From NCBI GenBank assembly GCA_902489575.1, contig CABUAQ010000058.1, positions 1-12,276 on the forward strand: a stretch of DNA of 12,276 nt, written 5' to 3'. The notes under the pieces were generated by a model. The model saw only the letters and a program-made list of their open reading frames with translations, was not told the DNA's origin and made no database searches. The position numbers and the translations under genes are program-made. Each line of letters begins with the position of its first letter. The stretch's first letter is position 1. This document shows positions 7,282 through 12,276 of the stretch, piece after piece. This stretch comes from an uncultured bacterium. Lineage in GTDB: Bacteria > Cyanobacteriota > Vampirovibrionia > Gastranaerophilales > Gastranaerophilaceae.

Positions 7282-7526
7282 CAAAACTTTTAATGTAACA
7301 CTTACACTTTACATAGAATCTATTTTAATCTTAATCTCAATCATACTCAAGCCCTCCGTATAGGAGGGTTTTCATTATTATGTAACAAAAGCGTAACATT
7401 TAACACAAAAATCTAAAGTTATACTCAAAACTGCCGATAAGTAAGATATAAGAAAACAAAACTAATTTTCCTCCTTTTCCCCTACTACTAACTAACCTAC
7501 TAAACGGAACCCAAAAGGTTCCTTTT
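7282..7526. other. Non-coding spacer between convergent blocks
   Basis: This 245-bp spacer holds no credible protein gene. It contains a small dyad (TGTAA-N3-TTACA, 7294-7306), the terminator of the His-rich gene (7349-7373), two further GTAACA copies (7382-7387, 7393-7398), a pyrimidine-rich tract (about 7466-7500) and a second plus-strand terminator (7506-7528). Confidence 0.7.
7349..7373 (+). terminator. Rho-independent terminator of the His-rich gene
   Basis: CCCTCC (7352-7357), loop GTATA and GGAGGG (7363-7368) form a perfect GC-rich 6-bp stem, extended by G-T and A-T pairs at its base. TTTT (7369-7372) follows. It lies about 70 nt after the stop codon at 7281. Confidence 0.85.
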
Positions 7527-7528
7527 TT
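7432..7528 (+). ncRNA. Candidate CU-rich small RNA (low confidence)
   Basis: A second strong plus-strand terminator (7506-7528) lies about 135 nt beyond the first, with no gene between them, so something non-coding may end there. A possible -10, TATACT (7420-7425), would start a ~97-nt transcript near 7432. Its -35 is poor (TTAACA only 14 nt upstream). The transcript would carry an unstructured tract with CCTCC and CTCCTTTTC (7470-7482) before the terminator hairpin, complementary to Shine-Dalgarno sequences. It could instead be a backup terminator for read-through. Confidence 0.3.
7506..7528 (+). terminator. Rho-independent terminator facing the minus-strand block
   Basis: GGAACC (7506-7511), loop CAAAA and GGTTCC (7517-7522) are followed by six T. 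On the plus strand this is a textbook terminator. On the minus strand the hairpin lies directly after the DUF2752 stop (7527-7529) but is followed only by GTTTAG, so it can serve that gene only weakly. Confidence 0.85.
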
Positions 7529-7817
7529 ATTTGGATAATTCTTTTCGCACTAATGTTACCCAAACATATAAAAATAAAGGAACAATCACAATTATCAAAT
7601 GGTTATAATCCCAAGCTTTTTGAAATTCAAGACGACTCAAGGCTGCAAACGAACGAGTTAAACCACATCCCCAACATTCGTAACCGGTTAAGAGTTTTAT
7701 CAGACAGAAAGTTTTAAAATGCGATTCTACCGCTAAATTTGCAAAAGCCACTGCCATAACAGGTAGGCTCAATACAACAAATTTCCTGAATAACTTAATC
7801 CAATCACCTTTTCTCAT
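7527..7817 (-). CDS. DUF2752 family membrane protein
   Basis: This is a 96-aa predicted inner-membrane protein of unknown function. Its DUF2752 signature is the CxxCGxTR box, here CWGCGLTRS (48-56), preceded by KLLTGYE (41-47) and followed by a helix ending in FQKAWDYNHL (65-74), matching the family's A-x3-N-P/H-L pattern. Hydrophobic spans lie at about 13-29 and 74-89. Length is in the family's usual range. The two Cys could bind a metal or form a disulfide, but no function is established that I know of. Start ATG 7817 has no Shine-Dalgarno. Instead TAGAAT ends 6 nt before it, suggesting a leaderless transcript. It lies 69 bp downstream of a TM2-domain gene on the same strand, with a terminator between them. 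Confidence 0.85.
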   Translation of the reverse strand: MRKGDWIKLFRKFVVLSLPVMAVAFANLAVESHFKTFCLIKLLTGYECWGCGLTRSFAALSRLEFQKAWDYNHLIIVIVPLFLYVWVTLVRKELSK

Positions 7818-7823
7818 ATAAAA

Positions 7824-7853
7824 ATTCTACACCAAAAAAGCCGTACCAACCAA
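7824..7853 (-). promoter_or_regulatory. Possible leaderless promoter of the DUF2752 gene
   Basis: On the minus strand TAGAAT (7829-7824) ends exactly 6 nt before ATG 7817. TTGGTT lies 18 nt upstream of it, inside the terminator hairpin of the preceding gene. The -10 is good (5/6) and the -35 poor (3/6). The predicted +1 is the first base of the start codon, the same geometry as the permease promoter at 2110-2139. Confidence 0.4.
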
Positions 7854-7867
7854 TTGGTACAGCTTTT
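7834..7867 (-). terminator. Rho-independent terminator after the second TM2 gene
   Basis: GTACCAA (7843-7849) pairs with TTGGTAC (7854-7860) around a CCAA loop. After one C/A mismatch the stem resumes with GC pairs and an A/T base. On the minus strand GC is followed by six T. The plus-strand side also has four T, so the hairpin could act in both directions. It starts about 20 nt after the TM2 stop. Confidence 0.8.
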
Positions 7868-7886
7868 CAAATTTCAAAATCAAAAT

Positions 7887-8276
7887 CTACGGAGTGACAG
7901 GAGTGGTAGCAGCACCACCTGAGCTTATTAAAGCCGCAATAACGCTGAAGAAAAATATTACATATATAAGTGCAACTAGAATACCCAATACAACAAGTGC
8001 AATATATATATATCCAAACCAAGGCACTCTTTCATATAACTCACTGCCGTCTGCATGTTCAAAATTACCAAGAGCCAGCATAAGACCATCTACTATTGCC
8101 CAAATTGCGCTAATTGGAGCTGTACAGCCCACTAAAGTCAATGCAACCATAGCCCAGGCTGAATTAATTTTACCTGTATAAAATCTGTGAGCACCAAAAG
8201 CTCCTAAAGCCCAACACAACGACATTGCTGCCATCCAGTTCTTACCCTTTAGCTTTTCCATTTCATTAGCTTCCAT
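7887..8276 (-). CDS. TM2 domain-containing membrane protein (second copy)
   Basis: This 129-aa protein carries a TM2 domain. Its hallmark GAHRFYTGK (28-36) links a first hydrophobic helix (about 14-28) to a second (about 38-66) that ends in IWAIVDGLML (58-67). An extra, strongly hydrophobic helix (about 88-117) and a Gly/Ala/Thr/Pro tail follow. TM2 proteins are widespread small membrane proteins whose bacterial role is unknown. The start at ATG 8276 has AAAGGAG 8 nt upstream. The leader shares 15 identical bases (CAAAAATCTCCTTTC on the plus strand, 8278-8292 and 8661-8675) with the leader of the neighbouring TM2 gene, 42 bp upstream, consistent with an old tandem duplication or conserved translation control. 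The two proteins have diverged outside the TM2 core. They are probably co-transcribed, ending at the terminator at 7834-7867. Confidence 0.88.
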   Translation of the reverse strand: MEANEMEKLKGKNWMAAMSLCWALGAFGAHRFYTGKINSAWAMVALTLVGCTAPISAIWAIVDGLMLALGNFEHADGSELYERVPWFGYIYIALVVLGILVALIYVIFFFSVIAALISSGGAATTPVTP

Positions 8277-8318
8277 ACAAAAATCTCCTTTCTTATAACT
8301 TCCACAAATTTAAAATTA

Positions 8319-8657
8319 TTAGCTAAACAAAGTTAGCATTGTAAATACTGAATTCAAACCACCAAGAATGAATGCTACGAAAAGAACAATCAACACAATC
8401 AATCCGCAACCAGGGTTATGATTAGCTAACTCTTTGTCATTAGCATCTTCGTATTTGTTTAAAGCAATAGAAATAAGATCAACAAGAGTCCAAAGCCCAC
8501 AACCACCAAGAGTTAATAATTGTATAACACCAATCATAATATAACCGGTATAAAAACGATGAATACCCAAAAAACCTAAAAAGAATGCCAGCAACAGTGT
8601 TACAACATAGGAACGTTCTCCACTAGGATTAGCATTTACTTGATAATCGTTACTCAT
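8319..8657 (-). CDS. TM2 domain-containing membrane protein (first copy)
   Basis: This 112-aa protein has the core GIHRFYTG (31-38) between a hydrophobic helix (about 17-31) and a second one (about 40-65) with LWTLVDLISI (55-64). A third helix (about 85-106) follows a Cys/Gly turn (NPGCG, 81-85). The N-terminal 16 residues are polar. ATG 8657 is preferred, with AAAGGAG 10 nt upstream. An in-frame TTG two codons earlier (8663) would leave only 4 nt of spacing. Its function is unknown, as for the family. It heads the TM2/TM2/DUF2752 row and has its own apparent extended -10 promoter. Confidence 0.88.
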   Translation of the reverse strand: MSNDYQVNANPSGERSYVVTLLLAFFLGFLGIHRFYTGYIMIGVIQLLTLGGCGLWTLVDLISIALNKYEDANDKELANHNPGCGLIVLIVLFVAFILGGLNSVFTMLTLFS

Positions 8658-8688
8658 AACCAAAAATCTCCTTTCATTAATTTGTTAA

Positions 8689-8697
8689 AATATAACA
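8689..8697 (-). promoter_or_regulatory. Extended -10 box of the TM2 pair
   Basis: The minus strand reads TGTTATATT (8697-8689), a TGn-extended -10 one base from consensus. The predicted +1 is near 8682, giving a leader of about 25 nt that contains the Shine-Dalgarno. No good -35 is visible. The box begins inside the stem of the upstream dut terminator (8694-8726). Confidence 0.45.
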
Positions 8698-8726
8698 CCC
8701 CGAGTTTAGTTTAAAAACGGGGTGTT
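8694..8726 (-). terminator. Hairpin after dut, likely terminator
   Basis: AACACCCCG (8694-8702) and CGGGGTGTT (8718-8726) are perfectly complementary over 9 bp. The 15-nt loop contains a small inner TTTA/TAAA stem. On the minus strand it lies about 31 nt after the dut stop and is followed by ATATTTTAAC, an imperfect U-tract. Confidence 0.65.
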
Positions 8727-8757
8727 TGTAATCATCTGATAATTGTATTTTCTAATT

Positions 8758-9195
8758 TTATTTTCCTGTAGATCCGAACCCGCCAGCGCCACGCACTGTT
8801 TCGGTTAATTCAGTGACAACTTCAATCTTAGCCTGCTCAACACGTGCAATAACCATTTGTGCAATTCGTTCGTCAGGTTGAATTACATAACTTTCATTTG
8901 AAACATTCACTACAGGCACACAAACTTCGCCTCTGTAATCTTCATCAATTGTTCCAACACAGTTAATTAACGTAATACCGTGTTTAATGGACAAGCCTGA
9001 ACGAGGTCGGATTTGAGCTTCATATCCATGTTCTAACTCAATTTTAAGCCCTGTCGGAATTAATTTTCGTTCCAGTGGTTTTAACTCAACAGGCTCTGAT
9101 ATAGCCGCACACAGATCCATTCCTGCCGCACCTTCTGTTTTATACTCCGGTAATACATTATTATGTTCTAATTTTTTAATCTTTAAAACTGTCAT
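8758..9195 (-). CDS. dut: dUTP diphosphatase (dUTPase)
   Basis: Dut hydrolyses dUTP to dUMP and pyrophosphate, keeping uracil out of DNA and supplying dUMP for thymidylate synthesis. It is a cytosolic homotrimer. The 145-aa length is typical. All five trimeric-dUTPase motifs are present in order: AAGMDLCAA (23-31), RPRSGLSIKHG (63-73), VGTIDEDYRGEV (80-91, with catalytic D84 and base-stacking Y87), DERIAQMVI (108-116) and RGAGGFGSTG (135-144), the Gly-rich arm that closes over the nucleotide. ATG 9195 is preferred, with AGGAG 7 nt upstream. A TTG at 9219 in the same frame would add eight residues that include the Shine-Dalgarno. It has its own promoter (9242-9270) and a hairpin after the stop, so it is likely a single-gene transcript. 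Confidence 0.97.
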   Translation of the reverse strand: MTVLKIKKLEHNNVLPEYKTEGAAGMDLCAAISEPVELKPLERKLIPTGLKIELEHGYEAQIRPRSGLSIKHGITLINCVGTIDEDYRGEVCVPVVNVSNESYVIQPDERIAQMVIARVEQAKIEVVTELTETVRGAGGFGSTGK

Positions 9196-9241
9196 CTTAC
9201 TTCTCCTCTCATAATACAAAAAATCTTTCCAGCCTCTTTCT

Positions 9242-9270
9242 ATTATGAAGCATGAAAAGACTTTTGTAAA
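9242..9270 (-). promoter_or_regulatory. dut promoter
   Basis: On the minus strand TTTACA (9270-9265) and CATAAT (9247-9242) have a 17-nt spacer. Each matches consensus at 5 of 6 positions. The predicted +1 is near 9235, giving a leader of about 40 nt with the AGGAG Shine-Dalgarno. Confidence 0.6.
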
Positions 9271-9289
9271 TGTATTAAGCTGTAAACCT

Positions 9290-9547
9290 CTAAATTCTTT
9301 TCAAAAAATTATCAAAGATTGACGGGATAGTTGTAAAACCCTCTTTAGACTTATCCAGGGTATCTACCGCAGGAGATTTTTCTAAACTTCTTAACCTTGC
9401 AGCATCACAAATCATATTACTAAAGTGTTTATTAAAATCATCTATACTATCCATTTTTTGCGGTACAACCGCTTTCAAAGGTTTTGACCAGTTACCTGTT
9501 GGTTGCCCGAAACTATTCAATATACTTCCATCAAATTTTACAGCCAT
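9290..9547 (-). CDS. Hypothetical 85-aa soluble protein
   Basis: I do not recognise a family. ATG 9547 has a strong AAAAGGAG 6 nt upstream, and the codon use looks ordinary, so I regard it as a real gene. The protein has no signal peptide, membrane segment or Cys cluster (one Cys, C47). The N-terminal ~30 residues are Gly/Pro/Asn-containing and probably extended (MAVKFDGSILNSFGQPTGNW). A likely helix follows (about 33-56, SIDDFNKHFSNMICDAARLR), then a polar, Asp/Lys-rich stretch and a short C-terminal helix ending FDNFLKRI. It sits 104 bp downstream of alaS on the same strand and 94 bp before dut, with no clear terminator on either side. Partial read-through from alaS is possible. A weak TAGAAT box lies just before its Shine-Dalgarno. 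Confidence 0.65.
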   Translation of the reverse strand: MAVKFDGSILNSFGQPTGNWSKPLKAVVPQKMDSIDDFNKHFSNMICDAARLRSLEKSPAVDTLDKSKEGFTTIPSIFDNFLKRI

Positions 9548-9651
9548 TTATTTCTCCTTTTCATTCTACAAAATTCTTAAAACTTAAAAAAAATAAATTT
9601 TGATACTAAAGGATCTGAAGTTTACACCCTTTTTTACTTAAATTTTACCAA

Positions 9652-12255
9652 TTAAGCTTTTAACTCTGCTTCAACTTTTGTAAGAATCTTATCTAACAAA
9701 GACGCATCTTTTACTCCGCCTTGTGCGAAGTTTGGACGACCTCCGCCGTTAGCACCTGTTGCTCGGGCAATTTCACCTGCTATTTTACCGGCATTAACTC
9801 CGCGTTTTACAAAACTATCAGAAACTTTAACGGCTACAGTTGCTTCACCTGCAAGAATAACAATACTTTCACCAAGTTTTGCAGATAAATACTCCAATCC
9901 GATTTTTATTCCCAGAGGTTTTAACCCCTCTACCTTTGATATAAACAGTTTACCGCCTTCAATATCCTGAGCTCTTGAAATAAACGAAGCAAATTTTGCT
10001 CTTGCATTTTCTTCTTCAAGGTTTTCTATCTGTTTTTGCAAATCCTTATTTTCATCGGCAAGTTTATCAACTCTTTCCACAACTTCATCAAAATGAGCCT
10101 TAAATCTGGCAGATAATTTATCTAGTTCAGCTGACTTAGCATTGAGATACTCAATTGCAGCGTTAGAAACAACAAGCTCAATACGTCTTGTTCCTGCAGC
10201 AATAGCACTTTCTGAAAGAATTTTAGCCAGTCTTAAATCTTTTAATTGTCTTGCATGAGTCCCTGCACAAAATTCTTTTGAAATACTTTCTCCATCTTTT
10301 TCAATCGAAACAACACGAACCGTATCGCCGTATTTTTCCCCGAACAACGCAGTCGCACCTGTCAACTCAGCTTCCTTTATACCCATAACTTTTGTCTCAA
10401 CAGTATAACCTTCACCAATCCACTTGTTCATCAGTTTTTCAACTTTTTTGATTTCATCAACAGTCATGGCTCGAGAGAAAGTAAAATCAAATCTCATACG
10501 ATTTTCTTCAACCTGAGAGCCTGCCTGCTTAACCTCATCACCTAAAACACTTACTAACGCAGCTTGAAGCAAGTGAGCAGATGTATGGTGAACCCTGATT
10601 TGTTCACGTCTTTCCAAATCTATTACAGCATTAACAACATCACCGACAACCACTTCACCATTTAGAACACTACATCTGTGAACATACAAATCGTTAACCT
10701 TGAATGTTGTTAAAACTTCAGCTTTTAAGCCGCTGCTTTCCAAAATACCGCTATCGCCTACCTGACCGCCGCATTCGGCATAAAACGGAGTTTTATCCAA
10801 CACAATATCAACAAAACCTTCACCTTCTATATATGCAAGAATTTTTGCATCAGAACATTCATTTTCACTATATCCTATAAATGTTGTTGCACCCACTTCT
10901 TTTTCTATTTTTGCATATTTGATATCGCCGGTAACACTGATTTTTGCAGTTGCAGCCTTTGCTCTGTCTTTTTGTTCCTGCATAGCCGCCTTAAATCCTA
11001 TTTCATCGACATTTAAACCGTTTTCTTCAGCGATTTCTTTTGTCAACTCGTAAGGAAATCCAAAGGTATCATAAAGTTTGAATGCACTTTCACCGTCAAT
11101 ATCCTTTTTAGCATCAATGAAATCATCCAGCATTTTATACCCGCGATCAAGAGTTTTGGCAAATCTTTCTTCCTCTTTTTTTATAGTATCAATAATTTTT
11201 TGTTTATTTTTAACCAAATCAGGATAAGCTTCACCATAATATTTAACAATAATATCCACAAGCTTATATAAGAAAGGCAATTCCATACCCAAAATTTTAC
11301 CGTGGCGAAGAGCACGACGCAAAATCATACGAAGTACATAACTTCTTCCCTCATTCCCTGGAATTACACCATCGGAGATAAGAAAAGAGACACATCTTGC
11401 ATGATCTGTAATAATTCTTAGTGAAATGTCAGTTTTTTCTGATTTTTTATAAGGAACACCACACATTTCAGAAACCTTATCCATAATTGGTTTTAAAAGG
11501 TCTGTTTCAAATGTTGAAGCAACTCCCTGACAAACCATCGTTATACGTTCCAGACCCATTCCCGTATCAACATTTTTCTTACCTAAAGGTGATTGATTAC
11601 CTTCCTCATCTTGATATAACTCAGTAAACACAAGGTTCCAAATTTCAACCCATCTATCGCACTCACAAGTATCAATACCGCAATTCGGGTCATCACATTT
11701 ATACTGTTCACCTAAATCGTAGTGAATCTCAGAACAAGGTCCGCAAGAGCCTGATGCCCCTGGAGGTCCCCAGAAATTATCTTTTTTACCTTTTCGCTTA
11801 ATACGATCAGCAGGAACTCCAACACTTCTCCAAATATCAAAAGCTTCATCATCAGTTTCAAAGATGGTAATCCAAAGTCTGTCTTTATCAAGTTTTAAAA
11901 CCTCAGTTACAAATTCCCAAGCCCAGGGAATAATCTCTTTTTTATAATAATCACCAAAAGAAAAATTACCCAACATTTCAAAAAATGTATGGTGACGCGG
12001 AGTTCTTCCAACGTTTTCAATATCAGAATCCTTACCGCCGGCTCTTGCACATTTTTGACATGAAGCAGCCCTTGCAGGGTCATAAGGACAAGGTTGGATA
12101 TCGAGAAAGATGGGTAAAAATTGAAGCATACCTGCAGTTGTTAACAAAACTGTAGGATTGTCTGGCACCAAACTTGAACTTTCTACAATAGTGTGCTGGT
12201 GTTTATTTTTAAAATAATCTAAATATAATTTTCTAATTTCATTTCCGGTTAGCAT
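9652..12255 (-). CDS. alaS: Alanyl-tRNA synthetase
   Basis: AlaRS charges tRNA-Ala with alanine and clears mischarged Ser/Gly-tRNA-Ala in the cytosol. The 867-aa length is normal and all domains are intact. The class II catalytic core (1-240) has the signature NVGRTPRHHTFFEMLGNFSF (81-100), PxGxSGSCGPCSE (about 165-176) and motif 3 GMGLERI (232-238). A Cys cluster (C187, C192, C197, C199) before WVEIWNLVF occurs in many bacterial AlaRS. The tRNA-recognition region spans about 240-450. The editing domain contains ECGGQVGD (494-501) and the zinc ligands H557, H561 (HTSAHLL), C663 and H667 (CAGTH). A coiled coil (about 703-755) and the C-Ala domain with GGGRPNFAQGG (837-847) follow. ATG 12255 is preceded by AAAGGA 6 nt upstream. 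Only 21 bp of leader is in the window, so its promoter or any T-box cannot be judged. No clear terminator follows the stop. Confidence 0.98.
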   Translation of the reverse strand: MLTGNEIRKLYLDYFKNKHQHTIVESSSLVPDNPTVLLTTAGMLQFLPIFLDIQPCPYDPARAASCQKCARAGGKDSDIENVGRTPRHHTFFEMLGNFSFGDYYKKEIIPWAWEFVTEVLKLDKDRLWITIFETDDEAFDIWRSVGVPADRIKRKGKKDNFWGPPGASGSCGPCSEIHYDLGEQYKCDDPNCGIDTCECDRWVEIWNLVFTELYQDEEGNQSPLGKKNVDTGMGLERITMVCQGVASTFETDLLKPIMDKVSEMCGVPYKKSEKTDISLRIITDHARCVSFLISDGVIPGNEGRSYVLRMILRRALRHGKILGMELPFLYKLVDIIVKYYGEAYPDLVKNKQKIIDTIKKEEERFAKTLDRGYKMLDDFIDAKKDIDGESAFKLYDTFGFPYELTKEIAEENGLNVDEIGFKAAMQEQKDRAKAATAKISVTGDIKYAKIEKEVGATTFIGYSENECSDAKILAYIEGEGFVDIVLDKTPFYAECGGQVGDSGILESSGLKAEVLTTFKVNDLYVHRCSVLNGEVVVGDVVNAVIDLERREQIRVHHTSAHLLQAALVSVLGDEVKQAGSQVEENRMRFDFTFSRAMTVDEIKKVEKLMNKWIGEGYTVETKVMGIKEAELTGATALFGEKYGDTVRVVSIEKDGESISKEFCAGTHARQLKDLRLAKILSESAIAAGTRRIELVVSNAAIEYLNAKSAELDKLSARFKAHFDEVVERVDKLADENKDLQKQIENLEEENARAKFASFISRAQDIEGGKLFISKVEGLKPLGIKIGLEYLSAKLGESIVILAGEATVAVKVSDSFVKRGVNAGKIAGEIARATGANGGGRPNFAQGGVKDASLLDKILTKVEAELKA

Positions 12256-12276
12256 AATAATTCCTTTACTTAATCT

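Noticed and set aside
6983..7284. Two minus-strand frames overlapping the His-rich gene
   Set aside because: The plus-strand frame has a signal peptide, a Shine-Dalgarno and a terminator. The Cys-rich minus frames have none of these.
7405..7465. 19-codon minus-strand mini-ORF starting at TTG after an AAAAGGAGG sequence
   Set aside because: It has a good Shine-Dalgarno but a TTG start, 10-nt spacing and no known peptide. The Shine-Dalgarno is explained equally well by the pyrimidine tract on the other strand. It cannot be supported without conservation data.
7894..8181. 95-codon plus-strand frame across the second TM2 gene
   Set aside because: It is antisense to a clear TM2-domain protein.
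9548..9651. Terminator after alaS
   Set aside because: The minus strand shows T-rich runs but no complementary arms in front of them.
1..12276. Defence island, prophage, integron or CRISPR array
   Set aside because: No integrase, transposase, nuclease or toxin-antitoxin genes and no direct repeat arrays are visible. The block is mainly housekeeping genes.

Overview
This is a 12.3 kb AT-rich chromosomal stretch from a bacterium. It is mostly housekeeping genes, with a few unrecognised or lineage-specific ones between them. The low GC, the cyanobacterium-like AlaRS, and a large unannotatable protein with a low-complexity N-terminus followed by a 'DTVTFSS' block together suggest a gut Melainabacteria lineage (Gastranaerophilales-like). 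That assignment is inference; another low-GC uncultured bacterium is possible. I see no phage genes, transposases, CRISPR arrays, tRNAs or rRNAs.

Layout. 1-1275 (+): aroA (EPSP synthase), running tail to tail, with a 3-base gap, into a MalG-type ABC sugar permease at 1279-2103 (-). Divergent from the permease is a 663-aa protein of unknown function (2169-4160, +). It is followed by clpB (4255-6855, +), which ends in a 40-bp palindrome, and by a small exported His/Cys-rich protein (7036-7281, +) with a clear intrinsic terminator. A non-coding stretch (7282-7526) separates this plus-strand block from a minus-strand block. It holds two terminators and possibly a CU-rich small RNA.

The minus-strand block, in transcription order, is alaS (12255-9652), a small unknown protein (9547-9290), dut (9195-8758), two TM2-domain membrane proteins (8657-8319 and 8276-7887) and a DUF2752 membrane protein (7817-7527). 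The terminator hairpins after dut and after the second TM2 gene lie directly against, or overlap, the apparent promoter of the next gene.

The housekeeping genes serve aromatic amino acid synthesis (aroA), protein disaggregation (clpB), alanine charging (alaS) and dUTP removal (dut). They share no pathway. The TM2/TM2/DUF2752 trio is the only plausible functional cluster.

Several starts needed correction. The longest open frames of clpB and the His-rich gene begin at an ATG overlapping their own Shine-Dalgarno. Those of the permease, the first TM2 gene and dut begin at poorly placed TTG codons, and that of the 663-aa protein at a GTG. Two genes, the permease and DUF2752, have a -10 box exactly 6 nt before the ATG, which predicts leaderless mRNAs.
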